From assembly GCA_964648115.1 (NCBI GenBank), contig CAZYME010000008.1, forward strand, positions 1 through 64,000: a stretch of DNA of 64,000 bases, in the 5' to 3' direction. Positions 32,931 to 41,365 of this stretch are shown one piece after another. Position 1 is the first letter of the stretch. Every line of letters begins with the position of its first letter. The position numbers and the translations under genes are program-made. The notes beneath the pieces were generated by a model, which was given only the letters and a program-made list of their open reading frames with translations, ran no database searches and was not told where the DNA came from. This stretch comes from CAZYME01 sp964648115. Lineage in GTDB: Bacteria; Pseudomonadota; Gammaproteobacteria; Legionellales; Legionellaceae.

Positions 32931-33508
32931 TTTAGGTACCTCATGATACCGGGTAACATAATTTCGAGGAGGCAGAAGGGATAGGTGTTATCCTCAGGAG
33001 TAGAGGGGGGAGTGGGAAGAGCTGCAGTTACAATAAATGTAGATATACGTACCCACAATGGTTTTGTCTTACTATGCATAATATCAGTTAACCAGTGATA
33101 CTCTATGGTTTGCTCATCGATTGGATAGTGACTTAATGAAACGCGCTTTATCCTATCATCATTAAAAATTAATGCTCCTAACGATTCATTTTTTAAACGA
33201 TCAAAAATAGTTTTGCTAGCATCATAGGTGGTCTTGGGGATAATAGTACGGGCGTACCAGCAAGGCTTTTTTGAAGCCCACATTAATATTTCGCGATGCA
33301 AAACTGTTTCATCAATTATTTGTAAGACCTGTTTATCCCACCAATCAGGTAATTCCCAGCATTGGCCTAATACTTCTAAACGGGTTTTTCCGGCTTTTTC
33401 TTGAAGCCTTTCGGTTAGGGAGTTTTGATGGGTGAGCCACGGGAGTAATAATGCCGGCGCTTCGCACGGTAGCGGGAGCAATGTATTTATGAGTGGCTTA
33501 ATTAGCAT
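32927..33508 (-). CDS. ubiC: Chorismate--pyruvate lyase
   Basis: UbiC makes 4-hydroxybenzoate from chorismate, the first committed step to ubiquinone. The 193-aa protein has the family's VLHREILMWASKKPCWYARTIIP core, LGALIFNDDRIKR, and a C-terminal acidic LLEIMLPG segment. It comes first in the ubiC-ubiA operon. A palindromic repeat lies directly upstream (33531-33612), in the promoter region. Confidence 0.9.
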   Translation of the reverse strand: MLIKPLINTLLPLPCEAPALLLPWLTHQNSLTERLQEKAGKTRLEVLGQCWELPDWWDKQVLQIIDETVLHREILMWASKKPCWYARTIIPKTTYDASKTIFDRLKNESLGALIFNDDRIKRVSLSHYPIDEQTIEYHWLTDIMHSKTKPLWVRISTFIVTAALPTPPSTPEDNTYPFCLLEIMLPGIMRYLN

Positions 33509-33530
33509 GGTGTGATCTCTATTAAGTACA

Positions 33531-33612
33531 GTAGCCTAGATGAAGCGCAGCGTAATCCGAGATTTCTGTGCCTCAGATCCCGGATTACAGCTTTCGCCTC
33601 CATCCTGGCTAC
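33531..33612. repeat. GTAGCC(T/C)(A/G)GATGAAGCGCAGCG-type palindromic repeat
   Basis: GTAGCCTAGATGAAGCGCAG and CGTAATCC face GGATTACAGCTTTCGCCTCC and ATCCTGGCTAC. A closer palindrome of the same family is at 56483-56564. The 364-bp gap 33509-33872 holds this repeat, a short unremarkable stretch, the N gap and a low-quality GC-rich stretch; no gene is seen in it. Confidence 0.8.
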
Positions 33613-33732
33613 AAATTATCATCGTAACAGGTCACGTGGTAGGCAAATTTATATAAAAACAACCGTCGTTGCGGGCGGTTGCGGAACAAACACACGCCCC
33701 AAAATTCACAGGTTTTCATAGAGAACACGCGG

Positions 33733-33742
33733 NNNNNNNNNN
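33733..33742. other. Assembly gap (10 N) with low-quality flank to about 33850
   Basis: Ten Ns are followed by runs such as CCCCCCGGGGG, CCCCCCCC and CCCCCCCCCC within 90 bp, quite unlike the AT-rich neighbourhood. I take this as a scaffold join with poor consensus, so gene calls across it are unsafe. Confidence 0.9.
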
Positions 33743-33872
33743 TATTAAATGTTAAAAAAACCCCCCGGGGGTTGCGTGGGTGCGCAACGAACCCCCCCCC
33801 GTTCAGGGCCCGGGGCGGGGTGCCCTACCCCCCCCCACGACGGTATTTACATGCTCCGTGACCTATTAATTA

Positions 33873-34361
33873 TCATCCTATTCTTACACGGCCTACTCTG
33901 TTTACAATTAATTTTATTTGTTGTTGAGTGTTTTTAATTACAAAATATCCGTTGGTCATGCTTGATCTTAAATCTGTTGTGAATAATAAATAATCTTTTG
34001 ATTGAAAGCCATGCCAGAATACATCTGTACCTGCTGATTTCCAATGCCATTCATAAAGTGGTTCTGTGTTGGGTGTGGATTGGTGTTTGGGGTTGTCTAC
34101 AAAAAGTAGCATGCCTTTGGACCAATCGTTGGTATTGGATAAGGGCGCGAGAGTTAGGGGTTTTCCTTTGGCCAGTGCTTGCATTTTTGCGGTATGGATG
34201 GCGCTTTTGATTTCTGTGGATACAGTTTGTAGTTGGTTTTTTTTATATAGAGATGGTGCGTAGGATAGGCTTAGAAATGTGATGGTGCTTATTAGGGATA
34301 GGGTTAGTAGAAGCTCTAGTAAGGTAAAGCCTTTGGAGGGTTTTGTGTGGGGATCCCGCAT
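33873..34361 (-). CDS. GspH/FimT-like type IV pseudopilin
   Basis: A class III prepilin leader MRDPHTKPSKG precedes the cleavage/methylation site FTLLE (Glu+5) and a hydrophobic helix (LLLTLSLISTITFLSLSYAP). The rest fits the GspH/FimT domain (IKSAIHTAKMQALAKGKPL, and RVGRVRIG at the end). I start at ATG 34361 (162 aa), because GGAGGG lies 7 nt upstream, in a GTAGCCCGTATGGAG-type repeat fragment. FimT-like pseudopilins serve type IV pilus assembly and DNA uptake. No other pilus gene lies in the window. Confidence 0.8.
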   Translation of the reverse strand: MRDPHTKPSKGFTLLELLLTLSLISTITFLSLSYAPSLYKKNQLQTVSTEIKSAIHTAKMQALAKGKPLTLAPLSNTNDWSKGMLLFVDNPKHQSTPNTEPLYEWHWKSAGTDVFWHGFQSKDYLLFTTDLRSSMTNGYFVIKNTQQQIKLIVNRVGRVRIG

Positions 34362-34393
34362 TTCGCTTCCCTCCATACGGGCTACGGTACGGG

Positions 34394-35017
34394 TTATGTG
34401 CATTTGGATTCCAACAGTTGTTTTATGAACAACAAATCTTGGTAAGCGTTTTTTTTGTCGGCAGGATTTCGTAGTAGATATGCTGGATGGTAGCTTACTA
34501 GTACTGGGGTTCCATTGTAATCGTGTATTTTTTGGCGCATTTTATTTAGTGGAGTTGTTGCTTTCAAAAGAAATTGCCCGGCAAAGTGGCCTGCTGCTAA
34601 AATTAATTTGGGCGCTACTAGTGCGATTTGTTGTGAAAGATGTTCGGAGCATTGTTGAATTTCCTCAGCATTGGGGTCGCGGTTATTGGGTGGTCTGCAT
34701 TTTAGTACATTTGCGATGTAAACATCTTCATCTGACAATTCGATGCTGCTCAGCATTTTATTTAACAAGCCCCCTGCTTTACCTACAAAGGGTAAACCTT
34801 GTTGATCCTCATAAAAACCGGGCGCTTCGCCGACAATCATTAACCGTGCATCTGGGTTTCCCCGTGCAAAAACCGTTTGTGTACGTGTTTTATGCAATGG
34901 GCAAAGCACGCAGTTGGATACGGTGAGTGCGAGATCATTTAGGTTTTTCTTATCAACCTTTGCTTTGCGGAGGACCCAGGGCTTGATTCCCATTTGCTGT
35001 AGATAATATTGGCGCAT
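34394..35017 (-). CDS. Uracil-DNA glycosylase, family 4 (4Fe-4S)
   Basis: The enzyme removes uracil from DNA. Family-4 signatures are clear: cluster cysteines in NCVLCPLHKTRT, the active-site GEAPGFYEDQQGLPFVGKAGGLL, VLKCRPPNNRDPNAEEIQQC with the other two cysteines, and VSYHPAYLLRNP near the C-terminus. At 207 aa it is complete. It begins 3 bp after pyrF ends, so it is probably co-transcribed with lapAB-pyrF. Confidence 0.92.
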   Translation of the reverse strand: MRQYYLQQMGIKPWVLRKAKVDKKNLNDLALTVSNCVLCPLHKTRTQTVFARGNPDARLMIVGEAPGFYEDQQGLPFVGKAGGLLNKMLSSIELSDEDVYIANVLKCRPPNNRDPNAEEIQQCSEHLSQQIALVAPKLILAAGHFAGQFLLKATTPLNKMRQKIHDYNGTPVLVSYHPAYLLRNPADKKNAYQDLLFIKQLLESKCT

Positions 35018-35020
35018 AAG

Positions 35021-35713
35021 CTATTTCATTGACTGTAGCAAATCGTGAACTACTTTCGCGGGATTACTAGCTTGGGTTATTGGTCTACCTACTACCAGAA
35101 AATCACTGCCTGCTTTTATTGCTCGTTCTGGGGTCATGACGCGGACCTGATCATCGTGTTTATCAGATGTGAGACGAATACCTGGAGTAACCGTTAGAAA
35201 ACGATCGCCGCAGGCCGCTTTAATTGCAGGAACTTCAAGCGCTGAACTCACCACCCCATCGAGCCCTGCTTCTTGAGCTAGCTTAGCTAAGACACACACG
35301 CGTTGTTCTAGTGGCTCATGTATACCTATTTCAATCAGATCTGCTGCACTCATGCTTGTTAGAACGGTTACAGCGATTAAAAGTGGGCGTGATGAACCAT
35401 ATGAGGTAAGTGCATTACGTGCAGCGTGCATCATGGGCACGCCACCTGAGGCATGTACATTTATCATCCATACACCAAGATCGGCTGCTGCTTTACATGC
35501 ATGGGCTACGGTGTTTGGAATGTCATGAAATTTTAAATCAAGAAAAACGTTGAATTTTTTTGAAACCAGGTCTTTGACAAAATCTGTGCCAAACAGGGTA
35601 AACATTTCGCTGCCAACTTTAAGCGCGCATAATGAGGGGTCTAGTTGATCAACTAGGGTTATGGCAGGTTTGTAGCTGTCGAAATCGAGGGCTATGATTA
35701 GTTTTTTTGACAT
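35021..35713 (-). CDS. pyrF: Orotidine-5'-phosphate decarboxylase
   Basis: PyrF makes UMP. ALDFDS, the catalytic network VFLDLKFHDIPNTV (D-x-K-x-x-D), MINVHASGG, VTPGIRL and FLVVGRPIT are all present. ATG 35713 gives 230 aa and begins MSKKLIIALDF, as in relatives. The longer frame to 35827 would run back into lapB. lapB ends only 72 bp upstream, and the short gap contains a GTAGG...CCTAC hairpin. The lapA-lapB-pyrF order is typical of gammaproteobacteria. Confidence 0.95.
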   Translation of the reverse strand: MSKKLIIALDFDSYKPAITLVDQLDPSLCALKVGSEMFTLFGTDFVKDLVSKKFNVFLDLKFHDIPNTVAHACKAAADLGVWMINVHASGGVPMMHAARNALTSYGSSRPLLIAVTVLTSMSAADLIEIGIHEPLEQRVCVLAKLAQEAGLDGVVSSALEVPAIKAACGDRFLTVTPGIRLTSDKHDDQVRVMTPERAIKAGSDFLVVGRPITQASNPAKVVHDLLQSMK

Positions 35714-35784
35714 GCAATTTCCTGGGTGTATACAGATGTAGGCTGGCGCCGTTAGGCGCAACCTACTTTTAATAAAACCTATTT

Positions 35785-36954
35785 TTAATCGCCTTCTAAG
35801 CCATGAATCGGCTTCATTCTGCTCCATTGCTTACAGCTTGGGCAGTGCCAATGTAGTAGCTTTCCGCCGTATCCACAATGTTCACAGCGATAAATGGGCT
35901 TATTTTCTAAGAACTTACTAGTAATATCATGTAGCATTTGTAATTTATCGCGCACTTTTCCGTGCGCGGATTCTAAATGCCAATAAATAAGGCGATTTAG
36001 GCCACGTATAGAGGGGTGATGGCTGAGCTGGTCGGACACAAAATCGATAGCAATGTCTACGCTTTTTTCATTACGCAAATACTCACCGACCACAAAAATA
36101 ACCGATGCGCGTGGATGATCTGCGAGTGTTTGCTCTAAATAATCAACACACTCATCCATCGTTTCTAACTCTCGATGGCAATGAACCATGGGCTCAATGA
36201 TCTCTGTTATAAATTCTGCATCTTGCTCAGGTACATTTTTTAGAGCACGGATAGCTTGTTTATAACGGCCATTTTTTATTTCAAGATTTGCCAGCATTAA
36301 GCTAGCACGGACAGATTGCTTATCAACAGCTAATGCCTGTTTAATAGCAGCATAGGCTTTATCATAGGCGTTAGTTTTTAAAGCATGCGTTGCAATTTCA
36401 CAATGATAATGAGCGGCTTGGCCATGCATACTGGTGCCGGTTGAAATTTCCAATTGCTTAATGATTTCCAGGGCTTTTTCCCAGGCTTTCTCTTGCTGAT
36501 AAATGGCTAGTAACCCGCGTAAACTACTCACTTCACGCGTGCCGCCTAGCTCAACCACTTCAGTGAAGATTCGTTCGGCCCTATCAAACACACCGGCACT
36601 CATATAATCCTGGCCAAGAGCCATTAAGGCTTCTTTGCGTTGTAACAATGTTAGTTGAGGTCTTGCAATTAAATTTTGGTGAATTCTGATTGCTCTATCT
36701 ACTTCCCCGCGTCGGCGAAACAAACTACCCAGTGCCAAATGTGTCTCTACGGTGTCACTGTCTACTTCTAGTAATTTAATAAACACATCTACGGCTTTAT
36801 CGGGTTGTTCATTTAATAAATAATTTAAGCCGACCACGTATTCTCGAGAAAAGTGATGGGTGGTGCGTTTTTCTTTAATTGAATAATTACGGCTAGCAAC
36901 CCACCAGCCAGACCAGGCTGCAGCAGGTAATAACAATGGCCACAAATGAATCAT
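35785..36954 (-). CDS. lapB: Lipopolysaccharide assembly protein LapB
   Basis: LapB is an inner-membrane-anchored TPR protein that delivers LpxC to FtsH and tunes LPS synthesis. An N-terminal membrane helix (LWPLLLPAAAWSGWWVA) is followed by many TPR units (VETHLALGSLFRRRGEVDRA and others). A C-terminal rubredoxin-type zinc knuckle YRCEHCGYGGKLLHWHCPSC completes the family layout. The 389-aa length is normal. Confidence 0.95.
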   Translation of the reverse strand: MIHLWPLLLPAAAWSGWWVASRNYSIKEKRTTHHFSREYVVGLNYLLNEQPDKAVDVFIKLLEVDSDTVETHLALGSLFRRRGEVDRAIRIHQNLIARPQLTLLQRKEALMALGQDYMSAGVFDRAERIFTEVVELGGTREVSSLRGLLAIYQQEKAWEKALEIIKQLEISTGTSMHGQAAHYHCEIATHALKTNAYDKAYAAIKQALAVDKQSVRASLMLANLEIKNGRYKQAIRALKNVPEQDAEFITEIIEPMVHCHRELETMDECVDYLEQTLADHPRASVIFVVGEYLRNEKSVDIAIDFVSDQLSHHPSIRGLNRLIYWHLESAHGKVRDKLQMLHDITSKFLENKPIYRCEHCGYGGKLLHWHCPSCKQWSRMKPIHGLEGD

Positions 36955-37030
36955 TCAATAAGCTCCCATACAGATGTTAAAAAACAGCATTACAGTCCTG
37001 ATTCCTAAGGAAGTGTCTTGCCAACTTTTT

Positions 37031-37065
37031 AGATGGATCCCGGCCCTCGCGGGGACGACAAATCT
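37031..37065. repeat. Single-arm copy of the CCCGCGAAGGCGGG family
   Basis: AGATGGATCCCGGCCCTCGC and GGGGACGACAAATC match one arm of the paired elements at 16482-16615 and 30365-30453. It lies between lapB and lapA. Confidence 0.7.
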
Positions 37066-37121
37066 TTAGATTTAATATCAGCTGTCCTGAGCATTTATAT
37101 CTCTCGGACAATTCCTTCGTG

Positions 37122-37406
37122 CTAATCATTTAACGGTATAGCACGTAAGTTTTTAATTTCTTTTTCAGTCAGTTTCAATTGGTTTTTAATTCTACGATGT
37201 TCAGCTTTGAGACGCCAATATCGGCAGAAAAATAAAAAAAACCCTACGACCATTCCAACACCTAACATAATAGTCATAAGCACAGAAATCGGCATTTTGA
37301 GTGTAGTAAAATAGAAATTAACGGGTACTGAGGAGGCATTTAGGGCAGCAAATGACACCCCGACTAGAATCAGAAGAATATAAAAAAGGGTAATCATTAT
37401 CCGCAT
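37122..37406 (-). CDS. lapA: Lipopolysaccharide assembly protein LapA
   Basis: The 94-aa protein has two transmembrane helices (ITLFYILLILVGVSFAAL and MTIMLGVGMVVGFFLFFC) with a short N/F-rich loop (NASSVPVNFYFTTLKMP) and a basic coiled tail, the LapA/DUF1049 pattern. It precedes lapB but is separated from it by 167 bp containing a repeat. Confidence 0.9.
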   Translation of the reverse strand: MRIMITLFYILLILVGVSFAALNASSVPVNFYFTTLKMPISVLMTIMLGVGMVVGFFLFFCRYWRLKAEHRRIKNQLKLTEKEIKNLRAIPLND

Positions 37407-37464
37407 TGGAAAAGTCCTTCTTGTTTTGCAGTCTAGGTCTTTTTTAGTGATTCGTTCACGGGCT

Positions 37465-37552
37465 CCGTCTTTGCGAGCGTTAGCGAAGCAATCCAGTGTC
37501 TTTGATTTGCGTCTAGGCCACTGGATTGCTTCGCTAACGCTCGCAAAGACGG
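37465..37552. repeat. Long perfect palindrome (34-bp arms) between rpsA and lapA
   Basis: The arms at 37465-37498 and 37519-37552 are exact complements, beginning CCGTCTTTGCGAGCGTTAGC, and enclose a 20-nt loop. CGAGCG...AAGCAATCCAG repeats of this kind are widespread in Rickettsiales and some gammaproteobacteria. The hairpin is far longer than a terminator needs. Confidence 0.9.
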
Positions 37553-37585
37553 CCTGTATCCCGTGATACGATTACTTTTTAAATA

Positions 37586-37615
37586 CAAAAAAAGCGTAGT
37601 TACCTACGCTTTTTT
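37586..37615 (-). terminator. Rho-independent terminator of rpsA
   Basis: AAAAAAAGCGTAG, a TTAC loop and CTACGCTTTTTT form a clean stem. The T-run on the minus strand follows the stem, 18 bp past the rpsA stop. Confidence 0.85.
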
Positions 37616-37632
37616 ATAATCTAAAGAGACAA

Positions 37633-39309
37633 CTATTCGCCCTCTTTATTAGCCATCTTCTCTTTCAGCAAATCACCCAACGTAGCTGTTGCTTCGCCAC
37701 TACGTGAGTATTTTTTGATTGCATCAGCTTGATCTTGCGCAGCTTTGGCTTTCACAGAAAGTGAAATTGTGCGATTTTTTCTATCTACATTGAGAATCTT
37801 CGCTTCAATTTCTTCGCCTTCTTTGACAACAGTAGTTGCATCATCCACTTTGTCATCAGACAAATCGTTAGCGCGGATTGTACCGAACACTTCTTCAGCT
37901 AATTCGACAGTAACTGTCTTCGCATCAACTGAAGTCACTTTTCCGGTTACAACAGCACCTTTCGCGTACTGATCAACGTAGCTGGTGAAATTATCACCCT
38001 CTAATTGCTTCAAGCCCAACGAAATACGCTCACGCTCTGCATCGATTGCGAGGATAACAGCTTCCAGCTCTTGACCTTTCTTAAATTGTTTAACAGCTTC
38101 CTCGCCAGGAACAGTCCAAGAAATATCAGATAAATGTACTAAGCCATCAATCTCACCATCTAAACCAATAAAGATACCGAAATCAGTGATAGATCGAATT
38201 TTACCACTCACTTTTTGGCCTTTACTGTGACCTTGTGAGAAGTTCTGCCATGGATTACCAACACATTGCTTCATACCTAAAGATATGCGACGACGATCTT
38301 CATCAATTTCAAGAACCATCACACCAACAACGTCACCCATTGATACAACTTTGCTTGGATGTACGTTTTTGTTAGTCCAATCCATCTCAGACATGTGTAC
38401 TAAACCTTCCACACCTTCTTCGATTTCAACGAAGCAACCATAGTCTGTTATGTTGGTTACTTTGCCTTCCATACGTTTGCCTATGGGGTAACGCTCAACC
38501 AAATCTACCCATGGATCGTTACCAAGTTGTTTCATACCTAGCGATACACGGTTACGTTCGCTATCGAAACTTAAGACTTTAACTCTAACGTCTTGGCCAA
38601 CTGTCAACAATTCACTTGGATGCTTGACGCGTTTCCAAGAAATGTCAGTAATGTGTAACAGACCATCGATACCGCCTAAATCAATGAACGCACCGTAATC
38701 AGTTAGATTTTTAACAATACCATTAAGCTCTTGACCATCATGCAATGAGTCTAGCAATGCCTGTCTGTCAGCGCTGCTTTCTTCTTCAACTACTGCACGG
38801 CGTGATACAACGATGTTATTGCGCTTGAGGTCCATTTTAATGACTTTAAACTCAAGTTCTTTACCTTCGAGGTAAGATGGATCACGTACTGGTCTAACAT
38901 CAACCAAAGAACCTGGTAAGAATGCACGAATAGTGCCAATTTCGACAGTGAAACCGCCTTTTACTTTACCAGAAATCAAGCCTGTAACTGTCTCATTTTT
39001 CTCATGTGATTTAGACAATTTACGCCAAGCTTCTTGACGTTTCGCTTTTTCTCTAGAGAGAAGTGTCTCACCGTGGCCGTCTTCAACTGAATCCAACGCC
39101 ACTTCGACAGTATCGCCAACATTGATTTCCAATTCGCCATTTTTATCATGGAACTCTTCTATTGCGACAATACCTTCAGATTTTAATCCGGCATTTAACG
39201 TCACATAATCATCATCAATGCCGATAACTTTGGCATTGATAATTGCTCCAGGATAGAATTGTGCACCGACAATACTTTTCTCAAATAATTCTTTAAAACT
39301 TTCAGACAT
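37633..39309 (-). CDS. rpsA: 30S ribosomal protein S1
   Basis: Six S1 RNA-binding repeats are visible, for example VKNLTDYGAFIDLGGIDGLLHITDISW, VTNITDYGCFVEIEEGVEGLVHMSEMDW and IRSITDFGIFIGLDGEIDGLVHLSDISW. At 558 aa it is full length. It lies downstream of cmk, the conserved cmk-rpsA pair, and ends in a strong terminator. The gene for IHF-beta, usually next, is not here. Confidence 0.97.
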   Translation of the reverse strand: MSESFKELFEKSIVGAQFYPGAIINAKVIGIDDDYVTLNAGLKSEGIVAIEEFHDKNGELEINVGDTVEVALDSVEDGHGETLLSREKAKRQEAWRKLSKSHEKNETVTGLISGKVKGGFTVEIGTIRAFLPGSLVDVRPVRDPSYLEGKELEFKVIKMDLKRNNIVVSRRAVVEEESSADRQALLDSLHDGQELNGIVKNLTDYGAFIDLGGIDGLLHITDISWKRVKHPSELLTVGQDVRVKVLSFDSERNRVSLGMKQLGNDPWVDLVERYPIGKRMEGKVTNITDYGCFVEIEEGVEGLVHMSEMDWTNKNVHPSKVVSMGDVVGVMVLEIDEDRRRISLGMKQCVGNPWQNFSQGHSKGQKVSGKIRSITDFGIFIGLDGEIDGLVHLSDISWTVPGEEAVKQFKKGQELEAVILAIDAERERISLGLKQLEGDNFTSYVDQYAKGAVVTGKVTSVDAKTVTVELAEEVFGTIRANDLSDDKVDDATTVVKEGEEIEAKILNVDRKNRTISLSVKAKAAQDQADAIKKYSRSGEATATLGDLLKEKMANKEGE

Positions 39310-39369
39310 GTTATTAACTCTATTAGTAAAAAAATGAAAGAAACGCGTCCGCGCAACTTCCCCCCTTGG

Positions 39370-40062
39370 CTACATAAACAAGTGCTTATCAACTAATTGT
39401 AATACATTGTTAAATACTTGTACAATTGTTAAACCGGTTGTATCGACCTGCACTGCATCCTGCGCTGGCTTTAATGGTGAACACGCGCGCTCGGTATCCC
39501 TTGCATCACGTTTAACCAATTCATCAACAACCTGCGCGAGGCTAGCATTATTTCCACTTTCTTTCAACTGTAAAAACCGTCTGGCCGCTCTTTCTTCAGT
39601 ACTGGCATACAAATAAATCTTTAGCGATGCATTAGGAAAAACGACAGTTCCCATATCCCGACCATCTGTTACCAAGCCTGGAAGGACCGCAAATGCACGT
39701 TGTCTGGCTAGTAATGCTTCCCTCACTTCGGGGATTGCACCAATTTTTGAGGCATTTTGACCGGATTGCTCTGTGCGTATATCACGACTAATATCTTGCT
39801 CATCTAAAAATACAATGCTGTTTTGTGCTGCATCCGTTTCAAACCGCAAGTCGAGTGCATGGGCGAGCGTAACTAATTTTTTAACCTCAATGAAATCAAC
39901 GCCTTTTTTCACTGCCGCAAATGCGAGAACCCTATACAGTGCTCCGCTATCTAAAAAATGCCAGCCCAAGTGTTCAGCTAACATATGGCATAGAGTGCCT
40001 TTTCCCGTACCGCTAGGGCCATCAATAGTAATAACTGGTACATTATCTACATCATGCATCAT
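39370..40062 (-). CDS. cmk: Cytidylate kinase
   Basis: Cmk phosphorylates CMP/dCMP. The P-loop ITIDGPSGTGKGTLCHML, the NMP-binding region FLDSGALYRVLAFAA and the TDGRDMGTVVFPNASLKIYLYAS segment are diagnostic. It overlaps the end of aroA by 11 bp and is followed by rpsA. Confidence 0.96.
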   Translation of the reverse strand: MMHDVDNVPVITIDGPSGTGKGTLCHMLAEHLGWHFLDSGALYRVLAFAAVKKGVDFIEVKKLVTLAHALDLRFETDAAQNSIVFLDEQDISRDIRTEQSGQNASKIGAIPEVREALLARQRAFAVLPGLVTDGRDMGTVVFPNASLKIYLYASTEERAARRFLQLKESGNNASLAQVVDELVKRDARDTERACSPLKPAQDAVQVDTTGLTIVQVFNNVLQLVDKHLFM

Positions 40063-41365
40063 CTGTTTCCTGTATCTTTAATTTAACCTGGTTAGCCGTT
40101 TTTACAAACGTGGGAAATGAGGTGGCGACGTTTGCACAATGCAAGATCGTTACAGGTGCTTTAGCCACGCTCCCAGCAATAGCAAACGCCATTGCTATGC
40201 GATGATCACGATGGCTATCAACCACCCCACCTTGTAACACGCCACCATTTATACAAATCCCATCATCAATTGTTTGTGCATCAATCCCTAATGTTTTTAA
40301 CCCTTCTGCCATGACTGTAATACGATCACTTTCCTTACACCGCAATTCTCGTGCGCCTTGCAGCACTGTTTGGCCTTTAGCACAGCATGCTGCAATAAAT
40401 ATCGCAGGGAACTCATCAATGGCTAGCGGCACCATAGCTGCAGGGATATCAATACCTTCCAATTGCGCATGTTTAACGTATAAATCAGCCACTAGCTCTT
40501 CACCACATAAGCGCTTGTTAGTGATTTTGATATTCGCACCCATGCGTTTTAAAATTTGAAGAATCCCTGTACGCGTAGGATTAATGCCGACATTTCTAAT
40601 GAACAACTCCGACTCAGGGACTACAGTTGCTGCCACAATAAAAAAAGCAGCAGATGAAATATCACCAGGAACAATCACATCAGTCCCCTGGCATTCGCCA
40701 CCCGCATTAATAACGATAGCTTTGCCTGATTTATGAATCGGGTGGGAAAATGCCGTCAGCATACGCTCAGTATGGTCACGTGTTAAACCTGGCTCAATCA
40801 CACGTGTTTCGCCCTTGGCATACAATCCCGCCAGCAATAAACATGATTTAACCTGCGCACTAGCCTCTGGCATTTCATAAGTTATACCATGGAGCTTTTG
40901 GCCCCCACGTATTAATAATGGAGGTCGACCTTTGGTGGTCGTTATTGCGGCTCCCATTTGATGCAAGGGGCGGCTTACCCTTTCCATTGGCCTTTTTAAA
41001 AGGCTTGAGTCCCCTGTTAATTCCGTATCAAAGGCTTGCCCGGCTAGTAACCCAGCAAGCAGGCGCATAGTCGTACCCGAATTGCCACAATCAATTACTT
41101 TTTCAGGCTTTTCTAAACCACGTTTGCCTACACCATGAATTACGACGCGCTGAGATACAGGCCCGTCAATGCTGACACCCATAGATCGAAATGCTTCCAT
41201 GGTGGCCAAACAATCCTCTCCATCTAAAAATCCCTGGACTGTTGTCACCCCTTTTGCAATGGAGCCCAAGATAATAGATCGATGGGATATAGATTTATCC
41301 CCAGGAACAATAATATCACCTTGCAATGAGTCAACCGGGCTACTAACAAAATGGTATGATTTCAT
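40052..41365 (-). CDS. aroA: 3-phosphoshikimate 1-carboxyvinyltransferase
   Basis: EPSP synthase of the shikimate pathway. GDKSISHRSIILGS (PEP/shikimate-3-P site), CGNSGTTMRLLAG, LTGDSSLLKRPM and ELRCKESDRI are all conserved. Gly in the GNSGTT loop is as in ordinary class I/II enzymes. It overlaps serC by 4 bp, the serC-aroA operon found in many gammaproteobacteria. Confidence 0.96.
   Translation of the reverse strand: MKSYHFVSSPVDSLQGDIIVPGDKSISHRSIILGSIAKGVTTVQGFLDGEDCLATMEAFRSMGVSIDGPVSQRVVIHGVGKRGLEKPEKVIDCGNSGTTMRLLAGLLAGQAFDTELTGDSSLLKRPMERVSRPLHQMGAAITTTKGRPPLLIRGGQKLHGITYEMPEASAQVKSCLLLAGLYAKGETRVIEPGLTRDHTERMLTAFSHPIHKSGKAIVINAGGECQGTDVIVPGDISSAAFFIVAATVVPESELFIRNVGINPTRTGILQILKRMGANIKITNKRLCGEELVADLYVKHAQLEGIDIPAAMVPLAIDEFPAIFIAACCAKGQTVLQGARELRCKESDRITVMAEGLKTLGIDAQTIDDGICINGGVLQGGVVDSHRDHRIAMAFAIAGSVAKAPVTILHCANVATSFPTFVKTANQVKLKIQETDDA

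Noticed and set aside
33749..33937. Plus-strand frames across the gap flank
   Set aside because: They lie in low-quality GC-rich sequence and oppose the pseudopilin gene.
34362..34403. Longer FimT-like start at 34403
   Set aside because: It would put 14 more residues before the class III leader and overlap the uracil-DNA glycosylase stop; ATG 34361 has a better ribosome-binding site.
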